NCBI RefSeq assembly: GCF_001649575.2
Contig: NC_051443.1
Span: 22,179,074 to 22,243,073, forward strand
Length of the DNA: 64,000 bases
Direction: 5' to 3'
DNA from: Kryptolebias marmoratus
Lineage: Eukaryota > Chordata > Actinopteri > Cyprinodontiformes > Rivulidae
Shown one piece after another: positions 32,280-43,205 of the stretch; the first letter of the stretch is position 1, and every line of letters begins with the position of its first letter. The position numbers and the translations under genes were made by a program. The notes under the pieces were generated by a model that was given only the letters and a program-made list of their open reading frames with translations, ran no database searches and was not told the DNA's origin.

Positions 32280-32423
32280 CCCCCCGCACACCGTGTTTAG
32301 ATCTTGTGCGCATGCGCAAACAAAGGGGCGGATTTCTGCTCCCTGTAATGTTATGATGGTTTCGGCTCAATTAACAAAATGGAGTTGATGAAGCCGGTGG
32401 CTCCGACAATAAACGTTTCCGAG
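32280..32423 (+). promoter_or_regulatory. prkab1: prkab1 CpG-rich promoter and non-coding first exon
   Basis: A local CpG-rich patch contains a perfect palindromic NRF1 site TGCGCATGCGCA (32307-32318) and a GC box GGGGCGG (32325-32331). It is followed by a likely 5' UTR exon that ends at 32423 with donor GTAACG at 32424. There is no TATA box, as expected of a housekeeping gene. The partner acceptor is CAG at 33696-33698, 33 bases before the prkab1 start codon. The transcription start itself cannot be placed. Upstream ATGs are present (see the uORF entry). Confidence 0.7.
32353..32423 (+). other. Upstream ORFs in the prkab1 leader
   Basis: Two overlapping upstream frames are visible. One starts ATGATGGTTTCG at about 32353 and stops inside the exon. 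The other starts at 32379 (MELMKPVAPTINVSE), runs exactly to the donor, and meets a TGA as the first codon of the next exon (33699), giving a 15-codon uORF. They matter only if transcription starts upstream of them, which the sequence does not show. Confidence 0.4.
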
Positions 32424-33731
32424 GTAACGCTCATGGTTGCTGCTTGTATCCGTTATTTACCGTCACTCGTGTGTAAGAGCCAGGAGGGTTTATGAGACGT
32501 CTAACCAAGCTAGTTTTAGGGAAACATGTAATGTTAGCTGGTTACCTTGGTATGCTAGTAGCATTTATGGGCAGGTTATGATGCTAACGGTTTGTCGCCA
32601 GGGCTGCTAAAACGTCTGCCCATTTTTTATATTTCACTTATTTTTTAAACCATGATGCTAGTTAACTTTTGTCTAACATGCCATTAACGGTGGAAAGCCG
32701 TTTTCCTATTTATTTTAAGTGCAAATTAAGCTTGTTTATCACCCCTAAACAACAATAAACCGCTTATATTTCGTTATACACCTATAATATGAACTGTAAA
32801 AACAATTTATTTTACATGCCAAACCCAATACGTGATTGTTTTCACGTTTGATTTTAAAAATAACTCCTTTGTAGTCTGCCTTTGTTACTCTTTGGGTCAA
32901 CTTATACCGATTACAAATATTATTTTGCGTTATGTTGTATAAGGGTTTAGAAATACTCGATGATGGCTCATGAGTTATGCTGCCTTTACGTTCTCGGTAT
33001 CCTTTTATTTTTTTAATGTTTCATTCTGCAGCAGCTTCGTGAACGTCCTTTTGTTCTGCCCTCATAAGCACATAATGGATAAACCATTATTGTAAATTTA
33101 AGTGTTGGTCACATGGCACACAATGACTAAGCATTCCGGTTAAATAGAGTAAACAAACGATGCTCAATCTGATGTTTCTCAAGAATGTTATAACCATTGG
33201 GTGTGTGTTTTTATACTGTAAAATAAAGAAAAGTACATTTGTCGAGATGTAAGTGAGTCTCAAAACATTCATACAATGTGTTAGCTTTGTGATGGTGCTA
33301 TGTGCTCTACAGTAAAAGGCACATTCATATAAACACACAGACCTTTGTGGGGATAAGGTATCACGCTGAGAGAAATGTTATTTGAGGATCACACAGAACC
33401 TTAATAAAACAATTTCAAGTATGAAGGTCATGAAACGGGGCACTGAAAAAATATTACAGCCATTCAGTTCCTGCTTCTAGGGATTGTTTTATAGCTCATA
33501 TAGTATATAAACAAACTCATACTGTGCAAAAATGTCATGACATATCTAGGAGTAAAATATTCGTAACTAAGTTTTTCCATACTAATTCTGCTCCTAGACA
33601 CAATGGTCTTACCAGTTTCCCTGCAGCTGCTAACAGTGATTAATAGCTTTATTTTTTAAATTTGTGGTTGGTTTTACTTGTCTTTTTTCCACTTGCAGTG
33701 ACCTTATAACGGCCTTCAAGAAAACAAAGCC

Positions 33732-36700
33732 ATGGGGAATACAAGCAGTGAGAGGGCCGCGATGGGCCATGGGGAGAAGGCTCAGAGGAGGGACAGCCGG
33801 GGAATCAAGGAGGGAGAAAGGCCCAAAATCCTGATGGACAGCCCAGAGGATGCAGATATTTTTCACGGAGAAGATTTGAAGGCATGTAATAAATCTGTCT
33901 CCGTTTTTTTTTTTGGCATGCACGTTCATATCCTGTCACCAAACATTTACCAAACTAAAAGTGGAAAAATAAAATCTTATCATGTGTATTTTTAGGCTCC
34001 TTTAGAGAAGGAGGAGTTTCTTGCGTGGCAGCAAGACTTGGAAGCGGAAGACAAAGGACCAACTTTAGATCAACCAACGGTATTTCGGTGGACCGGAGAT
34101 GGAAAGGAGGTCTACATCTCTGGATCCTTCAACAACTGGGCCAACAAGATCCCTCTTATAAGAAGGTGGGCACATGTTCTAAAACCACCAAAAAAGGGTT
34201 TCAGCTGTACATTGTTCAGTTTTGTGTTTTTTCATATTATAGTGTTTACCATTTGTCAATTATACAGCAAAGTTAGATATGGTTTTTTGGAGAGCAGTTT
34301 GAGTTGTACAAGTCATAAATAGTTATATAAAAAATAGTGTGTCATTGATAGTTCAAAATTAATAACCTGTTTGAAGTTAGCGCACTAATTCAATCTTTTA
34401 GTCTTTTTCACAAGTAGCAACAGTCCTTTGTACTCTTTTAAAAAAAATACAAATTGCTGCTTATTTTTTTGTCATTTTTTTTTTATAAAAGGAAAACAAT
34501 AAAAACATTATGCTCATTTATGCTCGTTCTTGGTTGCTACCATTGTGTTGCTTTAAAATAGTCTTCATTGGAGAGCATTTCATACTAATGAAAAGATTGA
34601 GAAATCCCAGTCTGAGCTGACTTGTGTGCACAATGCTGTCTCTTTTGTTGTCTGTCAGTCAGAACACCTTTGTGGCCATAGTTGATCTACCTGAAGGAGA
34701 GCATCAGTATAAGTTTTATGTGGATGGACAGTGGACCCACAATCCAGCTGAGGTAAGCACTCTAGAGGTTGAATATGACTTTTAATTCCAAATGACATTT
34801 AGAATTTTTCATCACCCACTGAGGATAGATTCTACTTCACATAAAGAAATTTTACATTCATTGTCTACAGCTTCTAAACTTAAAGACATTACAGATCACA
34901 ACTCTGAAGTCTGGAGAGACAAAAACACATTTTGACTGTTTCATCCGTATCATCACAACATAATGAATCTGCAATCTTTGTGTAGCCATAGTTTGTTTTG
35001 CTTCAGTTAGATAGTTTTGTGTAAGTTGTGCTTCCATGTCTGGCTGCAGTAACAGTGTTTAGAGACAGACCTCTAAGCAAATGTAATCAAACATTTAGTT
35101 TCTTTACAGACTTACAGTTAAAAATTATGTAAATAATTTGTCAAATATCCTATTTTTGATATATTGTACACTTGAGCAGTAGTTCCCAAAGTTTGGGTCA
35201 GGACTTCAATGTGGGTCATAAAAACATCAAGTGGATGTCCTGGGATAATCTCCAGATATCAACTTACATTTAAAATGATTGATAATGGCATTTTTTTTAC
35301 CATAATTGTTAAAAAGAATTAAATGCTGTAGTCATAATTGAGTAAAAATGGTATTGTGGATAAAAAGACTGATTATGTTGTTATTACGCTCGTCTAATAG
35401 GGTTTTTGGCAAGAGGGCTTGCAAGTCTCTGCCAATTTGTAGATCAGAGACTAAAAAGTTTGGGAACCTCTGCAAAAGAGGACGGGATTATTGTGCGGTT
35501 TTGCTTTGAATCATTGCAATAATTTTATTTATTGATTTTTTTTTATTTAAAAAATTGTCTGTATCCATTTTGTTTATAGGTAGACTTTGTGAACTTGATT
35601 GTGTTGTGCTTAACAGCCTGTTGTAACCAGCAACCTTGGCACAGTCAACAATATTATCCAGGTGAAGAAAACTGACTTTGAGGTGTTTGATGCTCTGATG
35701 GTGGATTCACAGAAATCCTCTGACGTCTCAGGTGAGAGCAGATCCCAGCATCCGTACCTTTTGTGGAGATTTATTAGGACATATTCCAGATTGTCAAAGC
35801 AAACACTTAAAGTGAACACATTTTTATTCCTGATTATTTTTATTATAATATATGCAAAGCATTAAAAAAAAATGAAAACAGCATTTTTAGACGGAATGCA
35901 TATCACCCACCACCATACATGCCAACATTTCAAACAAAGATGACACACAATTTGTAAGTGCTTGGAGTATGTGTTGGGTATGACTTTCAGCTACTAGCAC
36001 CCTGAATTTTAGCTTAATATCTGTAAAAATGACAATGTTTTATCCATTTTTGGCATCTTTGCTAATCTCAATTAGCTGTGGCAGCCACAGTGAATCAGAT
36101 TTATTTTAAATGTTGATCATTTGTAGTTGTACACAATTACATGAACACCTGCTGCCGTGAAAGGCATGATGACGCATTTGTTTAATTTTACATCAGATGT
36201 GTGCACACTTGCTCTATATGAATCTGTACACTGATCAAAAATAACTATAACACCAAATGCAAAAAAAAAAAAATAGATTTTTCATTTTGTTAGCTGATAT
36301 TTGTATCAAGACAAACCGGAAGATGAGAACCTGACATGCTTTTGTTGTCATTTATGGGCAATTTTAGGGCAAACAGCAGCGTTTGACATAAACACACACC
36401 TTTTTAGTAAGAGTTAACAGTCTTGTTTATGAAATATATTTATATTTCTGTCACATAACATGATGAAGGCGGATGATTCAAATTCAGAATAAATGAAACG
36501 CAGCAGGCAAAGATTAACTTAATAGCTTTGTTTCATCGCTTTTGTCTCTGTCATACTAATTGTTTGTTGTTTTGTCAGACCTCTCCAGCTCTCCTCCTGG
36601 GCCATATCATCAGGATGCTTATGTTCCTAAACAGGATGAGAAGTTTAAGTCTCCACCTATACTCCCTCCTCACCTCCTCCAGGTCATCCTGAACAAAGAC

Positions 36701-38744
36701 ACTGGGATCTCTGTGAGTGGTTGTGATATTTCCATTGTAGATTTTTCTGAAACATGCTGTTGTTTTTATTTTCTTCAGTTTTTATGTGTCAATTGTATAA
36801 GTAAATGACAGTTTTTGAATTACTTTGCTAATTTTGACTAAATACATCTAGATTTTTGAGGTTATATAATGAACTTGCACCTGTTTAATATAAATCTGGT
36901 TCAATGTTATTGTTTTATTTTTACTTTTTTGTTATTTTTTGTCTCTTGTTATTGTTTCCTCTTACTCAGTGTGATCCTGCATTACTTCCAGAGCCTAACC
37001 ATGTTATGCTCAACCATCTTTATGCTCTTTCTATAAAGGTAAGGTTTTTAATTGATTGAACAACACCAAAATATTCATTTTTGTGTTTTTTTAATAGTTA
37101 TGAGCTCTATGTCGCTGCCAGTGTGGAAAATGCCTGTGAGAATTGGTCAGCTTTCTAGTTTTGTTAGACTATTCCAAGAAAATGTGAACTTCTACTTTGT
37201 ATAGCAAGCTTACACAGCCTGCAGAGCTTATTGCATAAGCGGAATGCTAACAATGATAATAAGAGGACAGGCTCAAGGACAGATAAATTCCCTGGTTACA
37301 ACACTCTTACAGGAAAAACAAACTGACTGCACATGCCAAGAAATAAATATAGACAGCAGCACCAAACTAAATGGAGAAAATGGCTAAAAATAGTACAAAC
37401 ACCGTTAGCACTGCATTTCGGAAACACTTTCTCTCTGGGTAAATTGTCAGCTTTTAACATTTTCCATAGGCTTTTACTTGAGTTTATGAGTTTTGATTAG
37501 TTTGTTTTTTTGTTATTTTTTTGTTTGTTTGTTTGTTTTTTTAGCTGTGGTCAAATAATAGTGCAGCAAACAGATAAAATGTTTTTGTTTGTATTAGGGA
37601 AAGATGAACTGAATTTTAACTATCTACTAATAACAGAAAAATCTAAATGTATTGATTGGATTAGAAAATACCTATGGTCTTATAGTTCACCAAAACATGC
37701 ATAAAAATAAATAAATATGAGACTAAATGCAACATATATACACACACATTTAATGTATGTTGCGCTAAAAACTCTTAAATTGTCAGGTAGAAAGTCAGAA
37801 CTTTGACAAAAGTTGCTTAATCATACTATTGTAAGATAATTCCAATCATCCATCCATTCATTTTCTTTCCCGGGTTGTGGGGAGCTGGTGCCTATCTCCA
37901 GGGGTCACTGCGAGAGGTGGGGTACACTCAAGTTCATCACAGAGTCACATGGAGAAGAACAAGACAGAACCATTCATGCTCTCACTCACACCTAGGAACA
38001 ATTTAGAGTTATGAGCTATAAATTAGACATATGCAATCTTGATGTTAGGCAACAGTGCTAACCACTGTTCCACCGGGCCACCACTTTCTGAACAGAACAT
38101 TGGAAATGGAAAATTAAACATCACAGATAAAAGATTAAAAATAGATATGCTTCAAGATTACAGTAAAGTTGTTGGTTGTCAGCAGTCCTGGGAAATATTA
38201 GGAATGTTTGTTTTGGAAAATAGGAGTATTCCCTTTCATAATGATATGAGTCACACTGTGTTTACCTGTAAACTAAGCTAATTATGACATTTCTTTTTCT
38301 TTTCTACAACCAAATGTTTTTAGGTGACTCATCTTTTTTTTTTTTTTGATTGGCAACTTTTAATAAAAAGGCAACACCTTTAATAACCGTTTCCCAAAAA
38401 TGCCATCAGGTTTGCTGTTATGTAACAGTCTGCATGCATTTCTTTGGAAAAAAAATCCTTTATTTTTCTTTTCGGGTCATGAGGAGTTGGTGCCTTTCTC
38501 CAGCAGCCCCTGTGCAGGAGGCAGGGTGCACCCTGGATAGGTCACAGGGTCACATAGAGAGAAACAAGACAAACAGCCATTCACACTCAAGTTAGAGTTA
38601 CCTGTTTGAAAATATGAGTTTTTAATTAGATGTTTTTTCTCCTGTGTTGTCTTTGTTCTGTCACAGGATGGCGTGATGGTGCTTAGTGCGACGCATCGCT
38701 ATAAGAAGAAGTATGTTACCACTTTGCTGTATAAGCCCATCTGA
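33732..38744 (+). CDS. prkab1: AMP-activated protein kinase beta-1 subunit, seven coding exons
   Basis: The exons are 33732-33881, 33996-34165, 34659-34752, 35617-35731, 36579-36712, 36970-37038 and 38667-38744. Phases agree and give 269 aa, against 270 aa for human beta-1. This is the scaffold subunit that joins the AMPK alpha kinase and gamma nucleotide sensor. The N-terminus MGNTSSERA is a myristoylation signal. Residues about 77-160 form the CBM48 glycogen-binding domain (FRWTGDGKEVY, SGSFNNW, HQYKFYVDGQW). Ser107 corresponds to the autophosphorylated Ser108 at the drug and metabolite site. The C-terminal alpha/gamma-binding domain runs from about residue 200 and ends TLLYKPI. Beta-1 rather than beta-2 is favoured by the N-terminus and by the SSSPPGPYHQ linker. 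Intron 1 of the coding region uses a GC donor (33882); all others are GT-AG. Confidence 0.97.
33882..33995 (+). other. prkab1: GC-AG intron of prkab1
   Basis: Conserved protein sequence fixes the junction: GEDLK ends at 33881 and APLEKEEF begins at 33996. The base after AAG is GCATGT, so the donor is GC, not GT. The nearest GT (33886-33887) would shift the frame into a stop. The acceptor is TTTTTAG at 33989-33995. The intron is only 114 nt. Confidence 0.85.
35985..36140 (-). repeat. Dispersed repeat family A, copy 3 (inverted), in prkab1 intron
   Basis: Read on the minus strand the segment runs GTGGCTGCCACAGC-TAATT ... AAAAATGG ... TTACAGATATTAAGCTAAAATT, in the same order as the copies at 1.7-2.07 kb and 54.4-54.97 kb. 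Confidence 0.5.
37845..38090. repeat. Teleost dispersed repeat with ATCCATCCATTC end, copy 1
   Basis: It begins ATCATCCATCCATTCATTTTC, continues GGGGAGCTGGTGCCTATCTCCA, GGTGGGGTACACTC and CATTCATGCTCTCACTCACACCTA, and ends GGCAACAGTGCTAACCACTG. This motif order belongs to a very common fish repeat, possibly SINE-like or a LINE 3'-end derivative in inverse orientation. It lies within the last prkab1 intron. Confidence 0.7.
38455..38610. repeat. Teleost dispersed repeat, copy 2 (partial)
   Basis: The same repeat as at 37845-38090 and in the same orientation. It keeps the GAGTTGGTGCCTTTCTCCAG, GGGTGCACCCTGGATAGGTC and CCATTCACACTCA blocks and is truncated after them. Confidence 0.65.
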
Positions 38745-41440
38745 TTGCAGGACATTCCAGCCCTGTGTGCTACGCTGAGTGTGCAAAATATTACCTCTAT
38801 TTTTTTTTTCCTGAAATGGAGAGATCAGACAGGCCTAGCTTTATACCTCTCACTGGTTTCATCTGTTAACATCACTCCAAGTTGAAGAAGTCATGTTGAA
38901 TGACATGGAGGCTAGGAATAAATTAGCTTTATAACGTTGTATTTTAATTTCTAGAAAACAATAGAACTGGTGTTTATTCTCTAAAATAATAACTATGAGA
39001 TCGTAAATAAAGTGGGACTTAATGACACATATAGAAATGTGGATACAAAAGAACTAACAGATTTCTAAATATGGTTTAAGGGGTCCTAATATTTATGAAA
39101 TTACATTTAGCATTCAAAACTTCTGCCACATAAAAGTTTGGAAAATTGTTTTCTTTTACCAAGCCCATTTTTTAAAAAGGTTAACAAGCAGATGAATTAC
39201 AGTCTATCAAATAGAAGAACAGATACAGTGGTGCTGGAAAATTACAGAACCTTGTAGTGGTTTCTGTAGTTCTACATGAATACCGAATAAATAAACATTT
39301 TTTTATGTAGTGAAATTAGCTCATGAGAACCCATTTCTAGAAATTCCAGAAAAAAAATATGACTGGGTATTTATTCTTTGAATGAAAAAAAAAAAAGTGT
39401 CTGTTCAGTCTTTGGACTGTGGACACTTAACAAATGTACCTAATTATTGAATTCCCTAATAATAATTAATACCCTAAGAGTGCAGAGATTTTGGGGATGA
39501 TGCATGTGAAGATCAAATGCTGATTGGTTTTAAGGTTATTACCCGCGTATAACAAGTTTTATTGTGATGGGGATGATCTTAACTCAAGATTTTAAAAGTA
39601 AAGATGCGCATTTGAAAACCTCAGACAAAAGCTTGAGTGGACAATATTATTATTTGGAGAAAAAAAGAGAAAATTCTGCAAAACTTTTTTCCCTAATTTT
39701 CAAGCACCACTGATAACCCCTCTTGATAACTCCAGATATTCTACACAGCTATTTACGATAAGAAATATCAGAATTAGTTTCTTTTTGTTCTCAAACTGCC
39801 CTTTCAAAAGAAATATCTTTGCTTAGTAGAACACAATGGCAATAATGACTTTTTTTTTCTGAACTGAATCAAGAGAGGAAATGTAAAAGTTAATAACACT
39901 GACAAAATATGACTAAACGCCCTCAGTATAAGTGAGGTTGCTGACATTTTTACTACAACTAAGAGGGTACAAGCACTTCAATCAAGAATGTGAAGGTTCA
40001 AGACTGAAAATATGCACTGCAGTTGTTCTCTTGTCTTTCTCTGTTATTATTTATGTTGAAGCGTAGTAAAATGTATTGAGTGATGATCATTTAGGACAAA
40101 GAATTATTTTATCAAGTACTGAGTAATATATATTTTCATATCAATTATGATGTGGTTTATTTTATGTATAGCACTTTGTTTTCTTTTCCTTTTGAAGTTG
40201 GCTGCAGTGTCTGGTGTAAACCATTCCAGTCAAGACAGAAGAAGATTGTTTTATTTAAAGTTTGGTTTGTGCACTTACACCGTGGCAATGTATCAGAGGA
40301 ATACAACTGAACTTGTATGAGTTCTTCGGCTGTAGATGTAACATTGCATTGATAATAGATGTTTATTATGTTTACACGTTATGATTTTGTTCAATAAGAT
40401 CACATAAAATAGTTAATTCTAGCTGACTTTGTTAGTAAAGCATTATTTGTTTGTGTCATAGCACATTGCCAGTTTTTAGAAGCGTTATTACTGCCACATG
40501 ATGTTTTCTATGAGTTCCTGATTCATTTAAATAGGAAGTATGTCCAAAACAGTGAGTGAAAGCACTCATGGTCAGAGGATCAGGTGATAATTTGGTACAC
40601 TTCTTGACAACTTATTTTAAAGCCTGTAGTATTTTATGGTCTTTATTTTCATTAACTGTAAAAGACTTCAACTATTGGTTAATTTTACTTAACCAACATT
40701 AATGTATCATTGTTGAATTAAGGTATAAGGGTACAATTTTTTCTGAACAGATAAGGACGTGGTGGTAATTATTAGAAATATTAAAATTGTTTAGGCCAGT
40801 AGTTGCTTAGTTTTTAAATGCTGTGCTCTTTGTACTGATATTGTAATACTTGAAGATGCAGTAAGTAAAAATAGGATTTTGTGTAATTCAAGGAATCTTA
40901 TTCTAGTTTTTAGAGTTTTCCTTCAATGCAGATTTTAGTTTGTTTGGGATGGCCCAAAGAAGCTAGTGAAAAGGCAGGTGTTTGGTGGGGAGAGTTTATC
41001 TCATGCTTCATTACATTACACGTTTAAGTCTTCTAAGAAAACAGCAAGTCAAGAACCAGTATTGTTTTACATGCGAGTGCTTTTAGAGACTTGAGCTGAA
41101 ACCGAATTTCAGACAAAAAGTTTGAATAAACTTGAAAATCAGTTGTATTTGTTTCCCAAAACGTTCATCTTGTAAACTGGTATAGTATGAGCCCTTATAA
41201 AACTGCTGTTAACCCTTTAAACCACGTTTTTTTGGTGTGTGTTTGAGACACATAATTATTTAGGAATAAGTTTCAAATTCATATTGTTGTTTGTTTCACA
41301 CATGATTATAATGTATTCGCTTGTTAAAACATCTAAGCTTCCATTTAGTGAAATCAACCTTTTGTTTTCATACCATAAATAATTTTGAAATGTGTGTACA
41401 CTGCCTCACGTCACCTTCAATAAATCTGCAGATATTGTAA
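38745..41440 (+). other. prkab1: Likely long prkab1 3' UTR and flank
   Basis: No exon or transposon is recognised after the stop. Candidate polyadenylation signals are AATAAA at about 41125 and at 41419-41424 (CTTCAATAAATCTG). If either is used, the 3' UTR would be about 2.4-2.7 kb, which is plausible for this gene but unproven. Confidence 0.4.
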
Positions 41441-42190
41441 CAGCACTTTTCTATTGGAATCTGTCTTTTTTTTGGTGCTTGAAGTTATTACACTGTATTA
41501 AAAGCATGCATATGGACTTCATGTATAGGAAGGAATTCTGCTTTATCAGTTAGCCTTGAAACTACCCTGTAACTATTACATAACTACCTGGAATTCAACT
41601 GTGAATTCAGTCTATTTCCTGTAAACATTGCTCTAACTCTTTTTAAGCAATTTGTCACTACATCAGATCAGAATTGTGCCTTATAAATACATTTGTAGAT
41701 CAGTAAATATGAGTGAAATATTTTTTTCATTGAGTTTAGGACCTTGACATGATGGCATCATAGGGCTGCTACACAAACAACAAATCTGTGAAAGCTTAAA
41801 AATGAGGAATCCTATTCTGAAATTTAACACACCTTAGCTGAACATTTTCTTTGAACATGCTAAAAAATTCTATTAGCATTTGGCTGGGAAGACTTACTGT
41901 ATGGAAGGAGGTTACCTATTTCATCATAAATAGACACAAATTAAAAGTGCGTTAAAACTAATTCTATGTTGTAAATTTGGCCAAATTATAATTTATTACG
42001 TAGTTGAGATTTGTCACACCTGTAGTCTATGGTCCAACATTTAGCAAATTAAAATTTGTTCACATAATTTGGTGTTATTTTATATTCTGTATACGAAGTG
42101 AAACAAAACAACATTTGCGGTAGCAAAGATTATGACAGCTACATTTGTGTCTTAATCAGAATCGTTGTGTCATAACCTGGTGATTCTGTT
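41441..42190. other. Intergenic sequence between prkab1 and pla2g1b
   Basis: AT-rich, with no recognisable exon or repeat. Confidence 0.4.
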
Positions 42191-42206
42191 AAAATGCACT
42201 CACCTC

Positions 42207-42239
42207 ACCTTACTCACCTCAAGGCTGGGTGAGTAAGGT
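42207..42239. promoter_or_regulatory. 12-bp perfect inverted repeat upstream of pla2g1b
   Basis: The arms are ACCTTACTCACC (42207-42218) and GGTGAGTAAGGT (42228-42239) with a 9-base spacer. It sits about 190 bp upstream of the predicted TATA box. It could be a binding site for a dimeric factor or simply chance; no known factor is assigned. Confidence 0.5.
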
Positions 42240-42366
42240 CAACAGGCGCCTGTTTAACAACAAGGCACGTGGATCCAAACTTAAAAGGCGTGAGAAAAAT
42301 GGCTGGTTTTCACATTTGATCATCTGTGTTTAGTCCCAGAGTTCATGTGACCCTGTGGTGTATGGA

Positions 42367-42403
42367 CAGCTGATGGATAACTTTCCATAACCTGGTGTAT
42401 AAA
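42367..42403 (+). promoter_or_regulatory. pla2g1b: pla2g1b core promoter (E-box, TC box, TATA)
   Basis: TATAAA lies at 42398-42403, about 56 bases before the start codon, which allows a short leader starting near 42428. Upstream are an E-box CAGCTG (42367-42372) and TTTCC at 42382. This pairing resembles the bipartite PTF1 site used by exocrine pancreas genes, but the spacing is not clearly canonical. Confidence 0.6.
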
Positions 42404-42458
42404 GAGGCCCTAACTTGTGAGTGAGAGCCATTCTGCATCCGACCCTCAGGCTTACACG

Positions 42459-43205
42459 ATGAATGCATTTCAGACTCTCCTCCTCTTGGCTGTAGGCTTC
42501 TCTGTGGGTGAGTACAGGAGGACAAAAAGTGTTCATTTGTGCAAGTATTTGGAAACAGAAAATGTGCAATCGAAGCTATGTTCCTGTGTTGCAGCCCACT
42601 CTTTGGACTACAAAGCACTTTCCCAGTTTAGAAATATGATCTTGTGTCTGATGCCGGATAGCTGGCCTGCGCTTGACTACGCTGACTATGGCTGCTACTG
42701 TGGTCTCGGAGGTTCTGGCACACCCGTTGATGATCTGGACAGGTCATGATTTAGCCACTCATATTCTCACTACATTTAAGAGAATCCTATCAGGGTTTTT
42801 TTGTTTGTTTTTTTAAATGGCATGTCTAACTTTTTGTTTTGACCCGTAGGTGCTGCCAAGTTCATGACCAGTGCTACAGTGATGCGATGCAGCATCCAGA
42901 GTGCTGGCCCATCCTGGACAACCCTTACACTGAGTTCTATGGCTACACCTGTGATGAGGCTAGCAAAAAGATCACCTGCACAAGTGAGTTGACCTAAAAT
43001 GCACCTTTTCTCTTCCTTTTCCCTTTTTACTCCAGTTTTCTTGCCCTCTAGATTGAAATTTACGACTTGTACTTTCTCTTCTTCAGACGATAATAACGAA
43101 TGTGAGATGTTCATCTGTGAGTGCGACAGGAAAGCCGCAGAGTGCTTTAGCAGGTCAGAATGGAACCCCGAGCACGAACACCTGCCAAGTGACCAGTGTC
43201 AGTAA
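42459..43205 (+). CDS. pla2g1b: Pancreatic phospholipase A2, group IB, four exons
   Basis: The exons are 42459-42507, 42595-42742, 42850-42983 and 43087-43205. All introns are GT-AG with matching phases, giving 149 aa. The secreted digestive enzyme hydrolyses the sn-2 ester of phospholipids and needs calcium. A signal peptide ([17 protein letters not shown]) is followed by a short propeptide ending DYK, so trypsin would release a mature enzyme beginning ALSQF. The calcium loop [11 protein letters not shown] is at residues 48-58. The active-site pair His71-Asp72 is in CCQVHDQC, and the second catalytic Asp is Asp124 in [10 protein letters not shown]. Group IB is supported by the propeptide and by the [10 protein letters not shown] and LDNPYT segments. 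AATAAA at 43579-43584 is the likely polyadenylation signal. No damage is seen. Confidence 0.96.

Noticed and set aside
42343..42618. Minus-strand frames over the pla2g1b promoter and first exon
   Set aside because: They are antisense to a well-supported gene and show no family features.
42417..42749. 110-codon + frame across pla2g1b exons 1 and 2
   Set aside because: It reads through intron 1; splicing at 42507/42595 gives the conserved protein.
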